A program made the position numbers and the translations under genes. Of a DNA stretch of 64,000 bases, positions 35,346 to 48,930 are shown piece by piece. Numbering within the stretch: the stretch's first letter is position 1; the number at the start of each line of letters is the position of its first letter. Source of the DNA: Megalobrama amblycephala (taxonomy: Eukaryota > Chordata > Actinopteri > Cypriniformes > Xenocyprididae); assembly GCF_018812025.1 (NCBI RefSeq), contig NC_063049.1, positions 33,629,947 to 33,693,946 on the forward strand. The letters run 5' to 3'. Under the pieces are notes generated by a model. That model did not search any database. It worked only from the letters and a program-made list of their open reading frames with translations, and was not told the DNA's origin.

Positions 35346-36173
35346 ATAGATATGACATCCAAAGCATGTAAGGTAACTGGATCACTTTTATTGAATTCAA
35401 AAGGTTTTAATTATATTTTGTTACATATGAAGGTATTTTAAAGATTCTGAAGTGTCAAAAGGTCATTCGGTTTAACCGTCCAAAGGTCAATACAGCCATT
35501 TCATTAGTGATTAAAATATTAATAAATGTAAATGTTATTTTTAGGACATCATATATCAACAGTGCAAAATGGTATTAAAATTATGTGTAGAAGTCATTGC
35601 TTTGTAATGAGAAAGAATGTCCAGAAAAATGATTATCATTAATATAATTCGGAGTAACCAATATAAAGAGACCATTTTGGATCAAGTCATGCATTCAATA
35701 TCATGTGACAGGATGTGACATCATTCAGACACGTGCAAAGGACCACATGGTCATAAAGCAAAGTAACTAACTCTCTCTTAACTATTTGAAAAATTCATGT
35801 TTTCACTTGCTCATACGCATGTACGTCAGGTCATTCGGTACAACCGCTATAAAACATGGAAAATGTTGTAATATTTTAAAAACTTGTACCAAATATAAAA
35901 TGTTTGATTGTCCTTTTGCTAGCTAACTAGATATCAGCCTGTTAGCATTGTTTGAAAATATCATTTGGTATAACCAAAAGTGTCATTTGGTAAAACCGAA
36001 ATTTTGGTTAAATAATGACTTTTTTGGAGACAAATTTTGTCCATCTTGTAACAAAAATGACAAAAGCAGTGTTGATTGATAATTGAGAATTGATAAAAAA
36101 CACATAATCTCATTGTTAACACTTAATAAATTATTTATAAACATGTGAAACACAATACTTAGTTTCTCTTTAT
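35346..36173. repeat. Region with four copies of a 'TCATTYGGTWHAACCR' motif
   Basis: Degenerate 16-18 bp motifs occur at 35461-35478, 35829-35846, 35961-35976 and 35981-35999, all on the plus strand. Spacing is irregular. There is no open frame. It may be a decayed satellite-like or transposon-internal repeat; the family was not recognised. Confidence 0.5.
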
Positions 36174-36352
<179 letters not shown>

Positions 36353-37119
36353 TAACCTATTTGCTAACACATTTGTTCATCTCTGTCTTTGTTGTGTGAC
36401 CACTCATCACTCTTGACTTCATCATAATAAGTACATTAAGTTTATCTGCACAGAGAGGGTAGAGAACTAGATAAAAACAGAGGTCAAGGGATGGAGAATC
36501 TGTTATTTTGTGACACTGGAAGGAGACGAGGATTTGTGGAGGGAATCTAAATGGGAAAAGCAGTCTGAGCAGTAGATAAAGAGAGCTCACTGTAAACTCA
36601 CTTTCAAGGCTGCTGTCAGTCTGTGAGCCAGACCATTTCACCAGTCCTTCCTCTGAACACATGGACTGCTGCTTCATCGGGATATGACTGTAAGAGCAAA
36701 AGAAGAGTCTTGCATTCATCCATCGGGAAAAGTAAGCTGGATGCCATTTTTACAGAGCTGGAGGGACCTCATGTTTGTGCCACAAGCAAATCGTGCATGA
36801 TTCTCTGTCCAAGACTGTGAGTTTGATAGAGTAGCATCCCCCTCCCCATCACACTAGATTTTTCAAATATGATAAATACCTTGGCCAGATCCCACCCCCT
36901 CACTGCGCTCTCACAGCAAAAAGACTCACCCCCAAAAAGTCTGGATTCAATTTTTGACAAAAAGAGAGCTTGTGAAAAAGGGAGAAAACCCCTCTTGTCT
37001 TGTAAATCCATTATTGTCCAGGTTATACTCCAAATCCTGCTTTAATATATGTGTTTGTTTAGGATTTACTCTCAATCCGCCACTACATAATCCCATTCAC
37101 CGACTAAGTTTAGCAGTAC
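36353..37119. other. Intergenic sequence, nothing firm
   Basis: Moderate GC, several short open frames on both strands, and no splice-bounded exon or domain. It may be the shoulder of the island that follows. Confidence 0.3.
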
Positions 37120-37640
37120 AAATAAATATGGTAATGGATCCCCCTCACATATCGGTAGAGAGGCAGTTACGGCACCCAGGCCCAATCTTTTCCAGATGGC
37201 ATCGATAGATCACATTATTTACATGCTGAGTATTCGGTTTCCACGGTAACGCTGGCCACTTTCGCGCGCGCCTCCGCAGTGCGCGGCCTGTTTTCTGCCT
37301 TGCGGGTCCTGATTGCTCAGGAATGAAGATCGTTTTCATTAGGATGCTGATGCACAGATGTAGTTCCCCATAAATGCACCTTCTCCGTGCTGTCTTTGCA
37401 TTGCCTATGATACCCGATACCCTCATTCAAGCCCACATTAAAGGCTAATCATGTCTATCATTTCCATTAGCGCAGTGCGCTGCCGGCTCATTCACCCGTG
37501 CAATGCGGTCTAGATGTGCTTCATTATATGCCCCGTCCCTATCAGTGCTCTTACGGTTAATTAACTTAGAGCAAGATCCTAATTGCTAGATCCTCTGTAT
37601 TGAATGACTTATTGAACGTTCTTTGAGACGCTTTGCGGTG
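37120..37640. promoter_or_regulatory. Candidate conserved non-coding element
   Basis: This is a repeat-free island, clearly different in composition from its flanks. It is CpG-containing (ttcgcgcgcgcctccgcagt) and dense in homeodomain-type cores: cattaggatg, ggctaatcatg, ccattagcgc, ttaattaac and cctaattgc. No frame is supported as coding. Enhancer function is inferred from motif density only; the natural target by synteny would be a developmental gene beyond wars2, such as tbx15. Confidence 0.4.
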
Positions 37641-39237
37641 TCTCCACTAGAGGGTGACCTATGATCACGCAACTGACCCACGACCTCTGAGCTGAGGGAC
37701 TGAGGGACGTCTGTTTACAAAATTGGTTGTAAGGTGGTTAAGAATTCTAAAAGCACAAACAATAATATAGGATGTGAATTAAAGATTATAAAGTAGGCTT
37801 ATGATCTCTTGTAGGCTATCTCTGCTTAAAACGCGTTTACAAAGCAGTCATATATTTGTGTTGCTTTTGTTTAGTAAGTCTATATCTTACAGTAAACATG
37901 AATGTGTATGAATGGTAATGATAAATATGTGTAAAATATATATCGTTACTGCTACTGTTCTCTCAACCAAACTGAATGTACCAAGGCTTTTTATTTTTTT
38001 ATTACCTTTTCTTTTACTACTCTGCATGCTTCCTAATGTTGGGAAGTATTAGTGTCCAAGAAAGAAACTACAAATGTGTCAGAAAACTTGACACATTGAA
38101 AGTTGCTAATATTTGTTCCTAAGACCACAGTAGTTCACACCTTCATATTGTAACACACATATTTAACCTTAAATGTAAAATGCAGGCCTTGGACAAGCAG
38201 CTAGAAATGTTTAAAAGTCGAATACACATAGTGTTTTCATTAATGGGGAAAAATATACATATTCAGATTGGCACGGAAATGTTGGCCTCATATTTTCAGT
38301 TAATGGTCTGAGCTATCATAACCAGCTGGTTCTGGGCACAAGCTCACATGATCTTTAAACAAAATTAAAAACCAGCTGTAAAAATGAGCAAGTAATACGA
38401 AATAGGTGTTTGGAAATGTAAATTCAGTTTTTATGCTTTAAGATTTACATTTTGCAGTAAAAATTGCCAGCAGAGAACGCCTTTTGACTAGCACACTGCA
38501 AGTCTTTCTCAGGTATGAATGGGATAATGTCTCTCTTCTATATTTGTTTTTACAATAATATTATTATAAATCTTTGTTTATGGAATTTGTTGACTTTATT
38601 TTGTGTATAGGGCTATGTCACTCCAAAGAAACTTATTTCATATCAATTTTAAATAAGTAGATACAGCGATAAACCAAAATAACTGGTACTTTTTTCAAAT
38701 ATATTTATCATCATTATAGTGAAATTATGTAAAAATGAACACAGATAGAACAAGCTACTGAAAATGATTGGTGCTGCTATATCTGTCACTGCTCGTCAAA
38801 TGACTATTTACTTATCCATCTGAGATGTTTATGGTTTCTATTAAATTAGTGTTAATCTTTAGACAGCCGTCTTTAGGATATGAAAAAAGATTCCAGCTGT
38901 GGTGGGTATGGCTGCTTTCTCCCCACTTAATTATTCAGGAAAACAGCTGTAAACCAACAGGCCGTAAACCAGCTAGCAGATCCTGCTTTTTCTCAGAGCC
39001 ACATATTGTACATTTTAATTATGTTTCTAATTATATGCATACACTCAAAGAGGTTTTTGTCATCGCCTTTGTGTGTCACTGAACCAGCTAATTTCAGTCA
39101 TGAATGCAAAGAATATTGACGCTTCTATTTTGGGCTTAGTGATTTTGTGTCGCCTGCAGTCATGGCATTTCCTGTACATTTGGAATTATGACAATTTAGC
39201 AGCAAATGCGAACAATGTCTCCTCTGAATTTCAGTAG
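37641..39237. other. Intergenic sequence, nothing recognised
   Basis: AT-rich, with no repeat family or exon identified. Confidence 0.35.
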
Positions 39238-39618
39238 CTAATGTACACTTGTTACCACAAGGTGGACTGCAGCTACTGTGTATCTGTTTCCTTGATTCTG
39301 TTCATACATGGCTGTACACTGTAAATCCTCCTTAAACTGAGACATACTGTACCATTTAACTATCTTTGTACCCTCTTCTAGAGTATGCCAAGGTCTCCCC
39401 CCACTTAACAACAACAGCAGCTTTGTGTTTCCTGTGAAGAATGTAAAGAGATTACGCTGAAATAAGATGCAAATAGAAATTACAGGGTTTGCTGCAGCTA
39501 GAGGGAGGAGGTTCCAGGCCTGTGACTTCACTGTAAAGTGATACCCTTTACATACTCTGAAGAGTAGCCTGCTGACAGCAGAAGGGCCTAAAAAGGGCAC
39601 ACACACATACTGATGCAT
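39238..39618 (-). pseudogene. Possible LINE ORF2 C-terminal remnant
   Basis: An open frame of 126 codons on the minus strand includes FTVKSQAWNLLPLAAANP. It resembles, loosely, the 'FxxxAPRxWNSLPLxIR' motif near the C-terminus of fish LINE reverse-transcriptase proteins. There is no reverse-transcriptase core, and frame and homology are weak. Chance is a real alternative. Confidence 0.25.
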
Positions 39619-39904
39619 GCTTTATAATGCACTGCGTAGAGCAGTCTGTGTGTGAGAAGATTCAAAAGAGGGGGCACATTTGTAATGATGCACGGTGGTG
39701 AAACAAGGCTGTCTGGATATAATCAGAGTCCTGTTCCAATGTTACGGTGCCTCCTTTCCTCCGTCTGTTTTTCTCTCCCCTTCTTTCTTTTGCTTCACAG
39801 CAGCAACACCTATAATGACAGCTGTTGCTCCTTCCCTTTTAAAGTTGGCATAAAATGGAAGTTGCGAGTCTTTTCTTCTATATTGTGAAGTTTATCTGAG
39901 TGAA

Positions 39905-40270
39905 ACGGCTTTTGGAACAAGAAATAATGTAGGACGGGACTTGATTTGGTAACACTTTATTTTAAGGTGACATAGATACACATTACTACATGTACTTACT
40001 ATAGTAATAACAGTAAATTCTGCATAATTACAAGTAACTAAACCAAACCCTAACTCTGTAGTAGTTAATTAATATTATTCAGTACTTGAGTGAGTACAAT
40101 GTAACTATGTCACTAAAATAAAGTGTAACCATTGATTTTGTCAGTTGGGAATTGATTGGGTCATTGGATGGTTGTGGTTTGCAATTGCTGTGATGTCATG
40201 TGAGTGACAGGTTGATCCCACCCTCGTGCTAGAAACACATCATTAGAATAAAGAAGAGATGTCCTTGCAA
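39905..40270. repeat. Interspersed repeat, copy 1 (interrupted)
   Basis: The flanking parts ggaacaagaaataatgtagg and attgattgggtcattggatg, then gtgagtgacaggttgatccc, match the copy at 52060-52215 in order and spacing. In this copy a 183-bp element (39948-40130) is inserted; the other copy is the empty site. Confidence 0.78.
39948..40130. mobile_element. 'GGTAACACTTTA' hAT-type MITE, copy 1
   Basis: The ends are ggtaacactttattttaag and the mirror taaaataaagtgtaacc. The flanks cttgattt and attgattt (39940-39947, 40131-40138) are an 8-bp duplication with one mismatch. The empty site in the related repeat at about 52090 confirms the borders. Confidence 0.85.
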
Positions 40271-40462
40271 GAGGGAGGGGAAGTTATTTTTATTAAAGAT
40301 TACAAGGTATTAAAATATTAAAATAATTAAAATACCCAAAGGATTGGCCGAGATGAAGCTGTTCTCTGCGGGTACATGAGCATTGAATGGCCGCTGGCGG
40401 CCTGAAGCTCGCATCTGCAAAAGCGTCAAAATAAATAGTAAAATAAGCGCTATGTTTATATT

Positions 40463-41113
40463 AGGGCTGTCAACATTAACACATGCAATTAATTTTTTCC
40501 AGTTTAACGTGTTAACAATATTTAACGCAATTAACGCAGCATCCATTTTTCCTGTCATCCTTCGTCTAGCATTACATTATATGATCACGCTCTTATTCAT
40601 GCAAATGCTTTTAAACCATTTAAGTGCGCCAAAAGAGGAAAAAAAGAACACGTTAATGTCCTGTCACACACACGACACACAGAAAGTCGCGCGCCAGAAT
40701 TGTGCGTATGGATGATTCATTTAGGCTATAAATTATGCAGTGCAGAGTGTTTGGTAACTAATCAATTTCTGTATTTTTTCTATCTGTTAGACAGGTACGG
40801 GCACTGGTAGGTAAGTTCACCTAAATTAAAAGAAACCTAATAAAATGTACAAAATTATAGCTTTCAATTACACTGTAATTTTGAATGGCTATAATTCATG
40901 TTTAAAAATGGGGGGGGGGGGGGGGTGAATCAATCTCATTGAGACACCAGTAGCAGTATTAGTATCAGTGATACTGACCTTCATTCATAAAAAGATGGCA
41001 TTAAACAAGTATTTAACATGTAAAAACGTGAGTTTTCAATTGCGATTAATCGTGATTAATCTCAGAAAAATGTGATTAATCGAGTTATTTTTTTTAATCG
41101 ATGGACAGCACTG
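40463..41113. mobile_element. Interspersed element with 'GGGCTGTCAA' end
   Basis: It starts agggctgtcaacattaacac and ends aatcgatggacagcactgg, an imperfect inverted pair. Near both ends the sequence alternates taacgcaattaacgc and gattaatcgtgattaatc, typical of a widespread fish repeat. It contains a G-run (about 40910-40925). There is no coding potential. Confidence 0.65.
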
Positions 41114-42570
<1,457 letters not shown>

Positions 42571-42987
42571 TACACTAAAATTCAAATGTTTGTGGTCAGT
42601 AAGATTTTTTTAAAGAAATGAATATTTAAAGAAATAGACATTTATAATGTTCAAATACATTTATAATCAAAGAATCATGAAAAAAGTGTAGCACGGTTTC
42701 CATAAAAATATTAAGCAGCACGACTGTTTTCAACATTGATAATAATAAGAAATGTTTCTTAAGCACCAAATCAGCAAATCAGAATTATTTCTGAAGGATC
42801 ACATGACACTGAAAATAAGAAGAAATCACATTTTAAAATATGTTAAAATATATTTAAATTGTAATAATATTTCACAATATTACTGTTTGTACTGTATTTT
42901 TGATCAAATATATGCAGCCTTGATGAGCATAAGAGACTTCTTTTAAAAACAAATCTTACAGACCCCAAATTTTTGAACAGTAGTGTA
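42571..42987. mobile_element. Foldback element of the 26524-27462 family, short form
   Basis: The left end is tacactaaaattcaaatgtt and the right end is ttttgaacagtagtgta, an imperfect mirror. The interior includes gtttcttaagcaccaaatca and the aggatcacatgacactgaaa block. Confidence 0.78.
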
Positions 42988-44972
42988 AGATGTCCAGTTG
43001 TGTGTGCGAGTCTCTACTGGCCGAGATCAAAATGCTACTGAATTATATGCAGTTTAGCTTCTCCAAGCTCATGACCTTAAACATGATCTTTAACCCCACT
43101 CGTGCTCTACTGTATGATAGCCGGAGAGTGAAGACAGCAGATGGGAGTGAGAGAGCAGAGCCCCTTTCTCCACCCCCGTCACTCCTTCCCTCCTGTTCTG
43201 TCAGCGCTAAAACAGAGAAGGAGACAAGGTGCTGAAACACATCCCTCCTGAGGGACGACCCCCTCCCACCTCAGCACCACACAGACACACACGGCTGGCT
43301 GCTTCCCTGCCTGTTTGAAAACGGTCATGCATTTGCTTCTGACAGGCAGGAGGACCACAGCACATGTTCCCCACAGCTGAGAGGGACGTCTGGTGGCCCG
43401 TGCTCGCCGTGAAGCCTCGGGTCCCAGCGAATGGAGCAAAAGTGTGCCGTTCTGAAGTAAGAACACTGAAAGAGATAACTCTACTATAGCCCACCCAAAG
43501 CCCGGCCCTGTGTACTTGTCTTGGACTACTGTGTCTTTCGGTGCTGCAGGCTAGTCAGCCATAGCTGTAATGGAAACCAGATTCTCCTCTCAGGAGCAAA
43601 CATTGCTTTACACAAAATACTTCTCACCAGCTGCTTATTTTCCTTAACGGACCGAAGTAGGAGGGGAAAAAATAATTAAAATACGTGGAAATTTCCAAAA
43701 GCTCTTCAATAAAATGGAACCGTTCATTCAACTAGCCAAGCCATCCAAATACCTATCCATCTTCTCATCAATTCATCCATCCATCCATCTATCGACTTGG
43801 GTGGCAGGCGCCCCGTGGGCTGCAGTGTCAGAGGGGAAGGCCTGTCTGTCAGTGTCAGGATGCTGGCGAGTCAGGGAGCTGTTGATGCAGGCTGAGGTCC
43901 CTGCGCTCCCCAGGCCCGTGCCCTCCTAGCCCTGCCCCGTGGTGGGCCATGGCCCCCTGCCTCTATATATTATCACAGGTGGGCTGTTGGTTACAGCCAC
44001 CCTGCCCATTCTCTCCACAGCACATCAGGGGCGGTCAATAGGCCCTGGTTCTATTACTTGAAACTTGGCCAGGATTTTTAGAACAGATCTATGAGGGTGG
44101 TTGGGCAGATAGATCTGCGGTGAGGAGATGAACAATTAGTGATCAGGGAGGGCGATGAAAGAGGTCGACGTTCTCGCAGCAGACAGGCAGCCTTTCAATA
44201 TGCAGTAACGGGCACAAAAACTTTTGGACAGTTGATAGCAGGGTTATGCTTCATTCAGAATTGAATTCAGATTTAAATTCCTGAATTTGAATTGAGGTAG
44301 CCGACAAGATGCAGTATTGCAATGCGAATTTGGATGTAAGAAAGCAGAATTAAAATTGTTATTTGGTAATTGGTAATTTTTACAAGAAAAGCAAAAGCCA
44401 ACTTTGAATGTTCGCATGAAAAATCCTTGTTTGAAAATTTTGAAAAAGTGTAAAAAAGTCTTTTGAAGATTTGAAAGGTTTATGGGCCTTATGGCAAGAA
44501 ATATTTTATAATTTTTTATAAAAGTCGACATGAAATCTATCTATTTTCTAAATGCATGTTATTGATCTTATTGTGAACGATTCATCCATATACGTTTCAT
44601 TTTTGAAAAAAAAAAATTGAGCTCCTAATTTTCATTAAAATGTCATAAATCAATCCTCTGGTAAAACGATGGACTTCCTTCTGGTGATGTATGTCAGACT
44701 TCTCCAATCATTTAGTCCACATAACCCTATTATCTCTTATTAACAATCGACTGCAAGCTTGCATTTAGATGTGCCTCCATCCAATCAACAACAGATGGAT
44801 AGAATCAAGTCCAAGTCAACATTTTTTTTCTCTTTTTTGATAATCCACTTCACTCGGATGATGTACATCACCATATGAAGAAAAGAAGAAGAAGAAAAAA
44901 GAAAAGTTCTGATACTACTTGTATTATATTACACATTAAAATAGGTACTTTTTGGAACAGGTTAGAGAACAC
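42988..44972. promoter_or_regulatory. GC-richer repeat-poor island (about 43100-44220), candidate regulatory DNA
   Basis: From about 43100 to 44220 GC content rises and transposon debris disappears, apart from a CATC run at 43770-43795. Notable strings are gggctgcagtgtcagagggg, catggccccctgcctctata and gatgaacaattagtgatcag. Several frames stay open for 60-95 codons on both strands, expected from GC content, and none is splice-bounded or recognisable. 44230-44970 is AT-rich with nothing recognised. Confidence 0.3.
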
Positions 44973-45858
44973 TTAAAGGGTTAGTTCACCCAAAAATGAA
45001 AATTCTGTCATTAATTACTCACCCTCATGCCGTTCCACACCCGTAAGAACTTCGTTCATCTTCGGAACACAAATCAAGATATTTTTGATCAAATCCGATG
45101 GCTCAGTGAGGCCTGCATTGCCAGCAAAATAATTAACACTTTCAGATGCCTAGAAAGCTACTAAAGACATATTTAAAACAGTTCATGTGACTACATTGGT
45201 TCAACATTAAAGTTATGAAGCGACAAGAATACTTTTTGTGCACAAAAAAACAAAACAAAATAGCAACTTTATTCAACAATATCTAGTGATGGACGATTTT
45301 AAAACACTGCTTCATGAAGCTTCGAAGCTTTGCGAATCTTTTGTTTCGATTCAGTGGTTCGCAGTTTGTATCAAACTGACAAAGTCACGTAATTTCAGCA
45401 AACGAGCCTTCCTTATGTCATAAGCGTTTCGAAATGTCAGTGGTTCACAACTGGGGAGCGTGACTTTGGCAGTTTAATACACACTCCGAACCACTGAATC
45501 GAAACAAAAGATTCGTAAAGCTTCATGAAGCAGTGTTTTGAAATCGCCCATCACTAGATATTGTTGAATAAAGTTATTTTGTTTTTTGGCATACAAAAAG
45601 TATTCTCGTCGCTTCATAACGTTAAGGTTGAACCACTGTAGTCACATGAACTGTTTTAAATATGTCTTTAGTAGCTTTTTGGGCATTGAAAATGTTAATT
45701 GTCTTGCTGGCAATGGAGGCCTCACTGAGCAATCGGATTTTATCAAAAATATCTTAATTTGTGTTCCGAAGATGAACGAAGGTCTTACAGGTGTGGAACG
45801 ACATGAGGGTGAGTAATTAATGACAGAATTTTCATTTTTGGATGAACTAACCCTTTAA
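44973..45858. mobile_element. TTAA foldback MITE, family 1 (copy C)
   Basis: Borders TTAA at 44973-44976 and 45855-45858. The ends are TTAAAGGGTTAGTTCACCC and a mirror reading ggatgaactaaccctttaa. The arms are long and highly complementary. Same family as the two copies in hao2 introns. Confidence 0.9.
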
Positions 45859-46982
45859 TTTCCAAGAATGTATTATTTAGCTGTCTTGAATTACTTTGAA
45901 TTGAAAGTAAATTTCAATTCAACTTCTTGTTTGGCATAGCTAATTCAATTAATGTTCCCATTTATCAATTAAAAAGGAGCCAAGTTCTGAACTATGAACT
46001 TTGTTTGAAAAAGCTAAACTGTCACACACAAAAAAGTTATGTTGTATAAGATCTATAGCTGTTTTGGGCCATTATTTAAATAAATGCATAAAATATTAAC
46101 TTTGAATAAACCAAAAATACATAAATATTGAGCAATTTTTTTGGGGGGGGGCACACTCTATTGAAGTTACATTTATTTGGATTTTCATTTGCTTAAAAAT
46201 ATAAATAAACTGATTTTCTTATTGTAAAACAAAGGAACCTCAGTAAAGTTAGAGATGTTATTCATGGACCACACACACACACTCAAACACAGAGATTAGC
46301 CACATATTATTTTCCTGAAGTCTATCACAGTAGGGTGCTGCCAGTTCTGTCTCTGCATCCACCCTGCTTTGCTCTCTTTCTCTTTCTGTCTCTCCGTCTC
46401 TCCACCCCTTTATTTCTGTCTCGCATACTCAATCACACAAAATGTCAACTGTAAGCATAAGTGGTTTGTCCAAGCACCACAAACTTTTTATTTTGCTGCA
46501 GCACATTAAAGGAAGAAAGAAGAAGGGGGCTATAACAAGATGTTGTAGTAAAACCACCTTTTCTAGAAGAACAGAAAGAGATATATCATCATCATCATAT
46601 CATGAGAAATTCCTCTTTAGAGAGGTGCAGAACAAGGCAATGCAACTGGGTGGCCAGGAAATAGATGCCAAAGGCACTAACAGCCAACAGAGAGAGCGGG
46701 AATCACAGAGCGTGATGCAAACACAAAGTGAGGTTTTGGTATAGACACGCTGCTTGATCACGGTCTATGTGTTACAGTGCACAGTGCCGCAGGAGACGGT
46801 CTTGAATATAGAATATGTGTGTGAATACAACCAGATGCAAAGGTGAGATTAATCAGCAGCAGATGTGCTTGAAGGGGATACAGAAGTCTGAAATACAGCA
46901 AAACACAGAGCTGTTTGAAAAACATCTGTTAGAAAAACCAGGGGGTCGATAATTACATAAAATGAAATGCTAGAGTTGGATT
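45859..46982. other. Intergenic sequence, nothing recognised
   Basis: AT-rich with a G-run (46143-46151), a short CA tract (46270) and a pyrimidine-rich tract (46370-46400). A 100-codon plus-strand frame (46442-46744) has no supporting features. Confidence 0.4.
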
Positions 46983-47537
46983 TTAAAGGGTTAGTTCACC
47001 CAAAAATGAAAATAATGTCATTTATTACCCTCATGCCGTTCCACACCCGTAAGACCTTCGTTCATCTTCGGCATGGCTCAGTGAGGCCTGCATAGCCGGC
47101 AATGACATTTCCTCTCTCAAGATCCATTAATGTACTAAAAACATATTTAAATCGGTTCATGTGAGTACAGTGGTTCAATATTAATATTATAAAGCGACAA
47201 GAATATTATTGGTGCGCCAAAAAAATAAAAATAACTTATATAGTGATGGCCGATTTCAAAACACTGCTTCATGAAGCTTCGGAGCATAATGAATCTTTTG
47301 TTGAATCAGTGGTTCGGAGCGCCAAAGTCACGTGATTTCAGCAGTTTGGCGGTTTGACACGAGATCTCTAATCATGATTCAACACAAAAGATTCATAACG
47401 CTCCGAAACTTAATGAAGCAGTGTTTTGAAATCGGCCATCACTATATAAGTCATTATTTTGTTTTTTTGGTGCACCAAAAATATTCTCGTCACTTTATTA
47501 TATTAATATTGAACCACTGTACTCATATGTACTGATT
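46983..47537. mobile_element. TTAA foldback MITE, family 1 (copy D), right end lost
   Basis: It starts at a TTAA (46983-46986) with AAGGGTTAGTTCACCC. The left arm and most of the right arm are present, but at gatttaaa (47530-47538) the family sequence stops and a family 2 end begins exactly at a TTAA. Confidence 0.82.
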
Positions 47538-48826
47538 TAAAGGATTAGTTCACTTTCAAATAAAATTTTCATAATAATTTACTCACCCCCATGTCATCCA
47601 AGATGTTCATGTCTTTCTTTCTTCAGTCGAAAAGAAATTAAGGTTTTTGATGAAAACATTCCAGGATTATTCTCCTTATAATGGACTTCAATGGCCTCCA
47701 AACGGTTGAAGGTTCAATGGACCCTTCCCTAAGCCCCGCCCTCCTTAGTTACTGTTGCTACGCCTGTCAAGCTTTCGCATCTGGCAAGTCATTTACAGTA
47801 TGTATGCACCGGTGTCAGATATTTTCAAGGAGATAATTAGTCATTTTTGGCGAACAGGTGAAATATCTGAGAGAGCAAGACAAAAGGGACTGCAGTATGC
47901 ATTCGAGGGATATATCCATGACATAATATGCAACCGATTAGAAAATAATTCGATCAAAATTGAAGCTAAAGCTCCCAGCGCGAGCAGCAGCTGCCTCATA
48001 CGCTGACCATTCAAAGGGGAAACACACAATTTATTGAGGAAAAGCTTTGTTCATCCACAGCAGGTTAAGTGAAATTTGTGAAAATAACCTAATAATTATA
48101 AATCAAACAGCTTGTCCATAAGTCTTGTGGAAGACATTAGCCTGACCACTTTGCAATGATAAAATTCTCCCGCTTATATTTTTAGCACGCCAGGCTAACG
48201 TAACTCCGTCTTACCTTTAATAATTTTATTTCACGTTCAAATATATGCATTATGAACAAAGAACCATCATTATTTCCAAGCAATGATGTGCTGAGTTAGC
48301 TAGCTAGCTAACCTACCCGTCAGATTGTCCTACCTGGGCTTACTGCATATGCATACATCAATATAACATCATTGTTGTCATGATAAATAACACAAAATTA
48401 CTGTTATATGCGTTATTGTAAGGGTAGGTTTAGTGTTGGGGTAGGTGTAGATGTTAATAAAGCCATAGACCACGTTAATATCAATCACACTGGAAGCACA
48501 ATCTGATGGGTAACGTTAGCATTTTTCAGATTTTGCTAACGTTACCTACTGTTTCAATGGGAGGTAGCAAAATCTGACAGGGTAGCACAAATTGTCAGAA
48601 CACCGGCATTTCTCCCCTTGGGTTTTAGGTTTCGGGAAGGGAAAAAAATTCCACCACCCCGTCCAAACTTTTAGGATACCGGGTATCAGGTTAACACAAT
48701 CCATAAGCACAACGCTTTGGCATGTTCCCTCGCTCGAAAGCTTGACAGACCTCCTGCGCCTAGTAACAGTTGCTAAACCACGATTGGCCTGTGGCGGTTT
48801 TCGGGCGTGGCTTAGCGAAGGGTCAA
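47535..48826. mobile_element. Chimeric element: family 2 end plus inverted-repeat unit
   Basis: It opens with TTAAAGGATTAGTTCACTTT (family 2). At about 47715 a different inverted-repeat unit starts: gacccttccctaagccccgc on the left is mirrored on the right by gcgtggcttagcgaagggtc, ending at about 48826; both arms also carry gtcaagctttcg or its complement. The unit has about 940 bp of internal, partly open sequence (47755-48006, 83 codons, containing GLQYAFEGYIHDIICNRLEN). No right family 2 end follows. Confidence 0.65.
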
Positions 48827-48930
48827 TTCAATTCACATTTATTTGTATAGCGCTTTTCACGATACATATCATTTCAAAGCAGCTTTACAGAGAATGCATG
48901 TCAACATTACAATTTAAAGAACGCAGTCAG
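48824..48930. repeat. 'TTTATTTGTATAGCGC' interspersed repeat
   Basis: It starts caattcaattcacatttatt, then gtatagcgcttttcacgata and caaagcagctttacagagaa. This is a common cyprinid repeat; a more decayed copy is at about 32036. Borders are approximate. Confidence 0.72.

Noticed and set aside
43179..43494. Two overlapping 95-codon minus-strand frames
   Set aside because: Open frames in two phases at once reflect GC content. There is no domain and no splice context.
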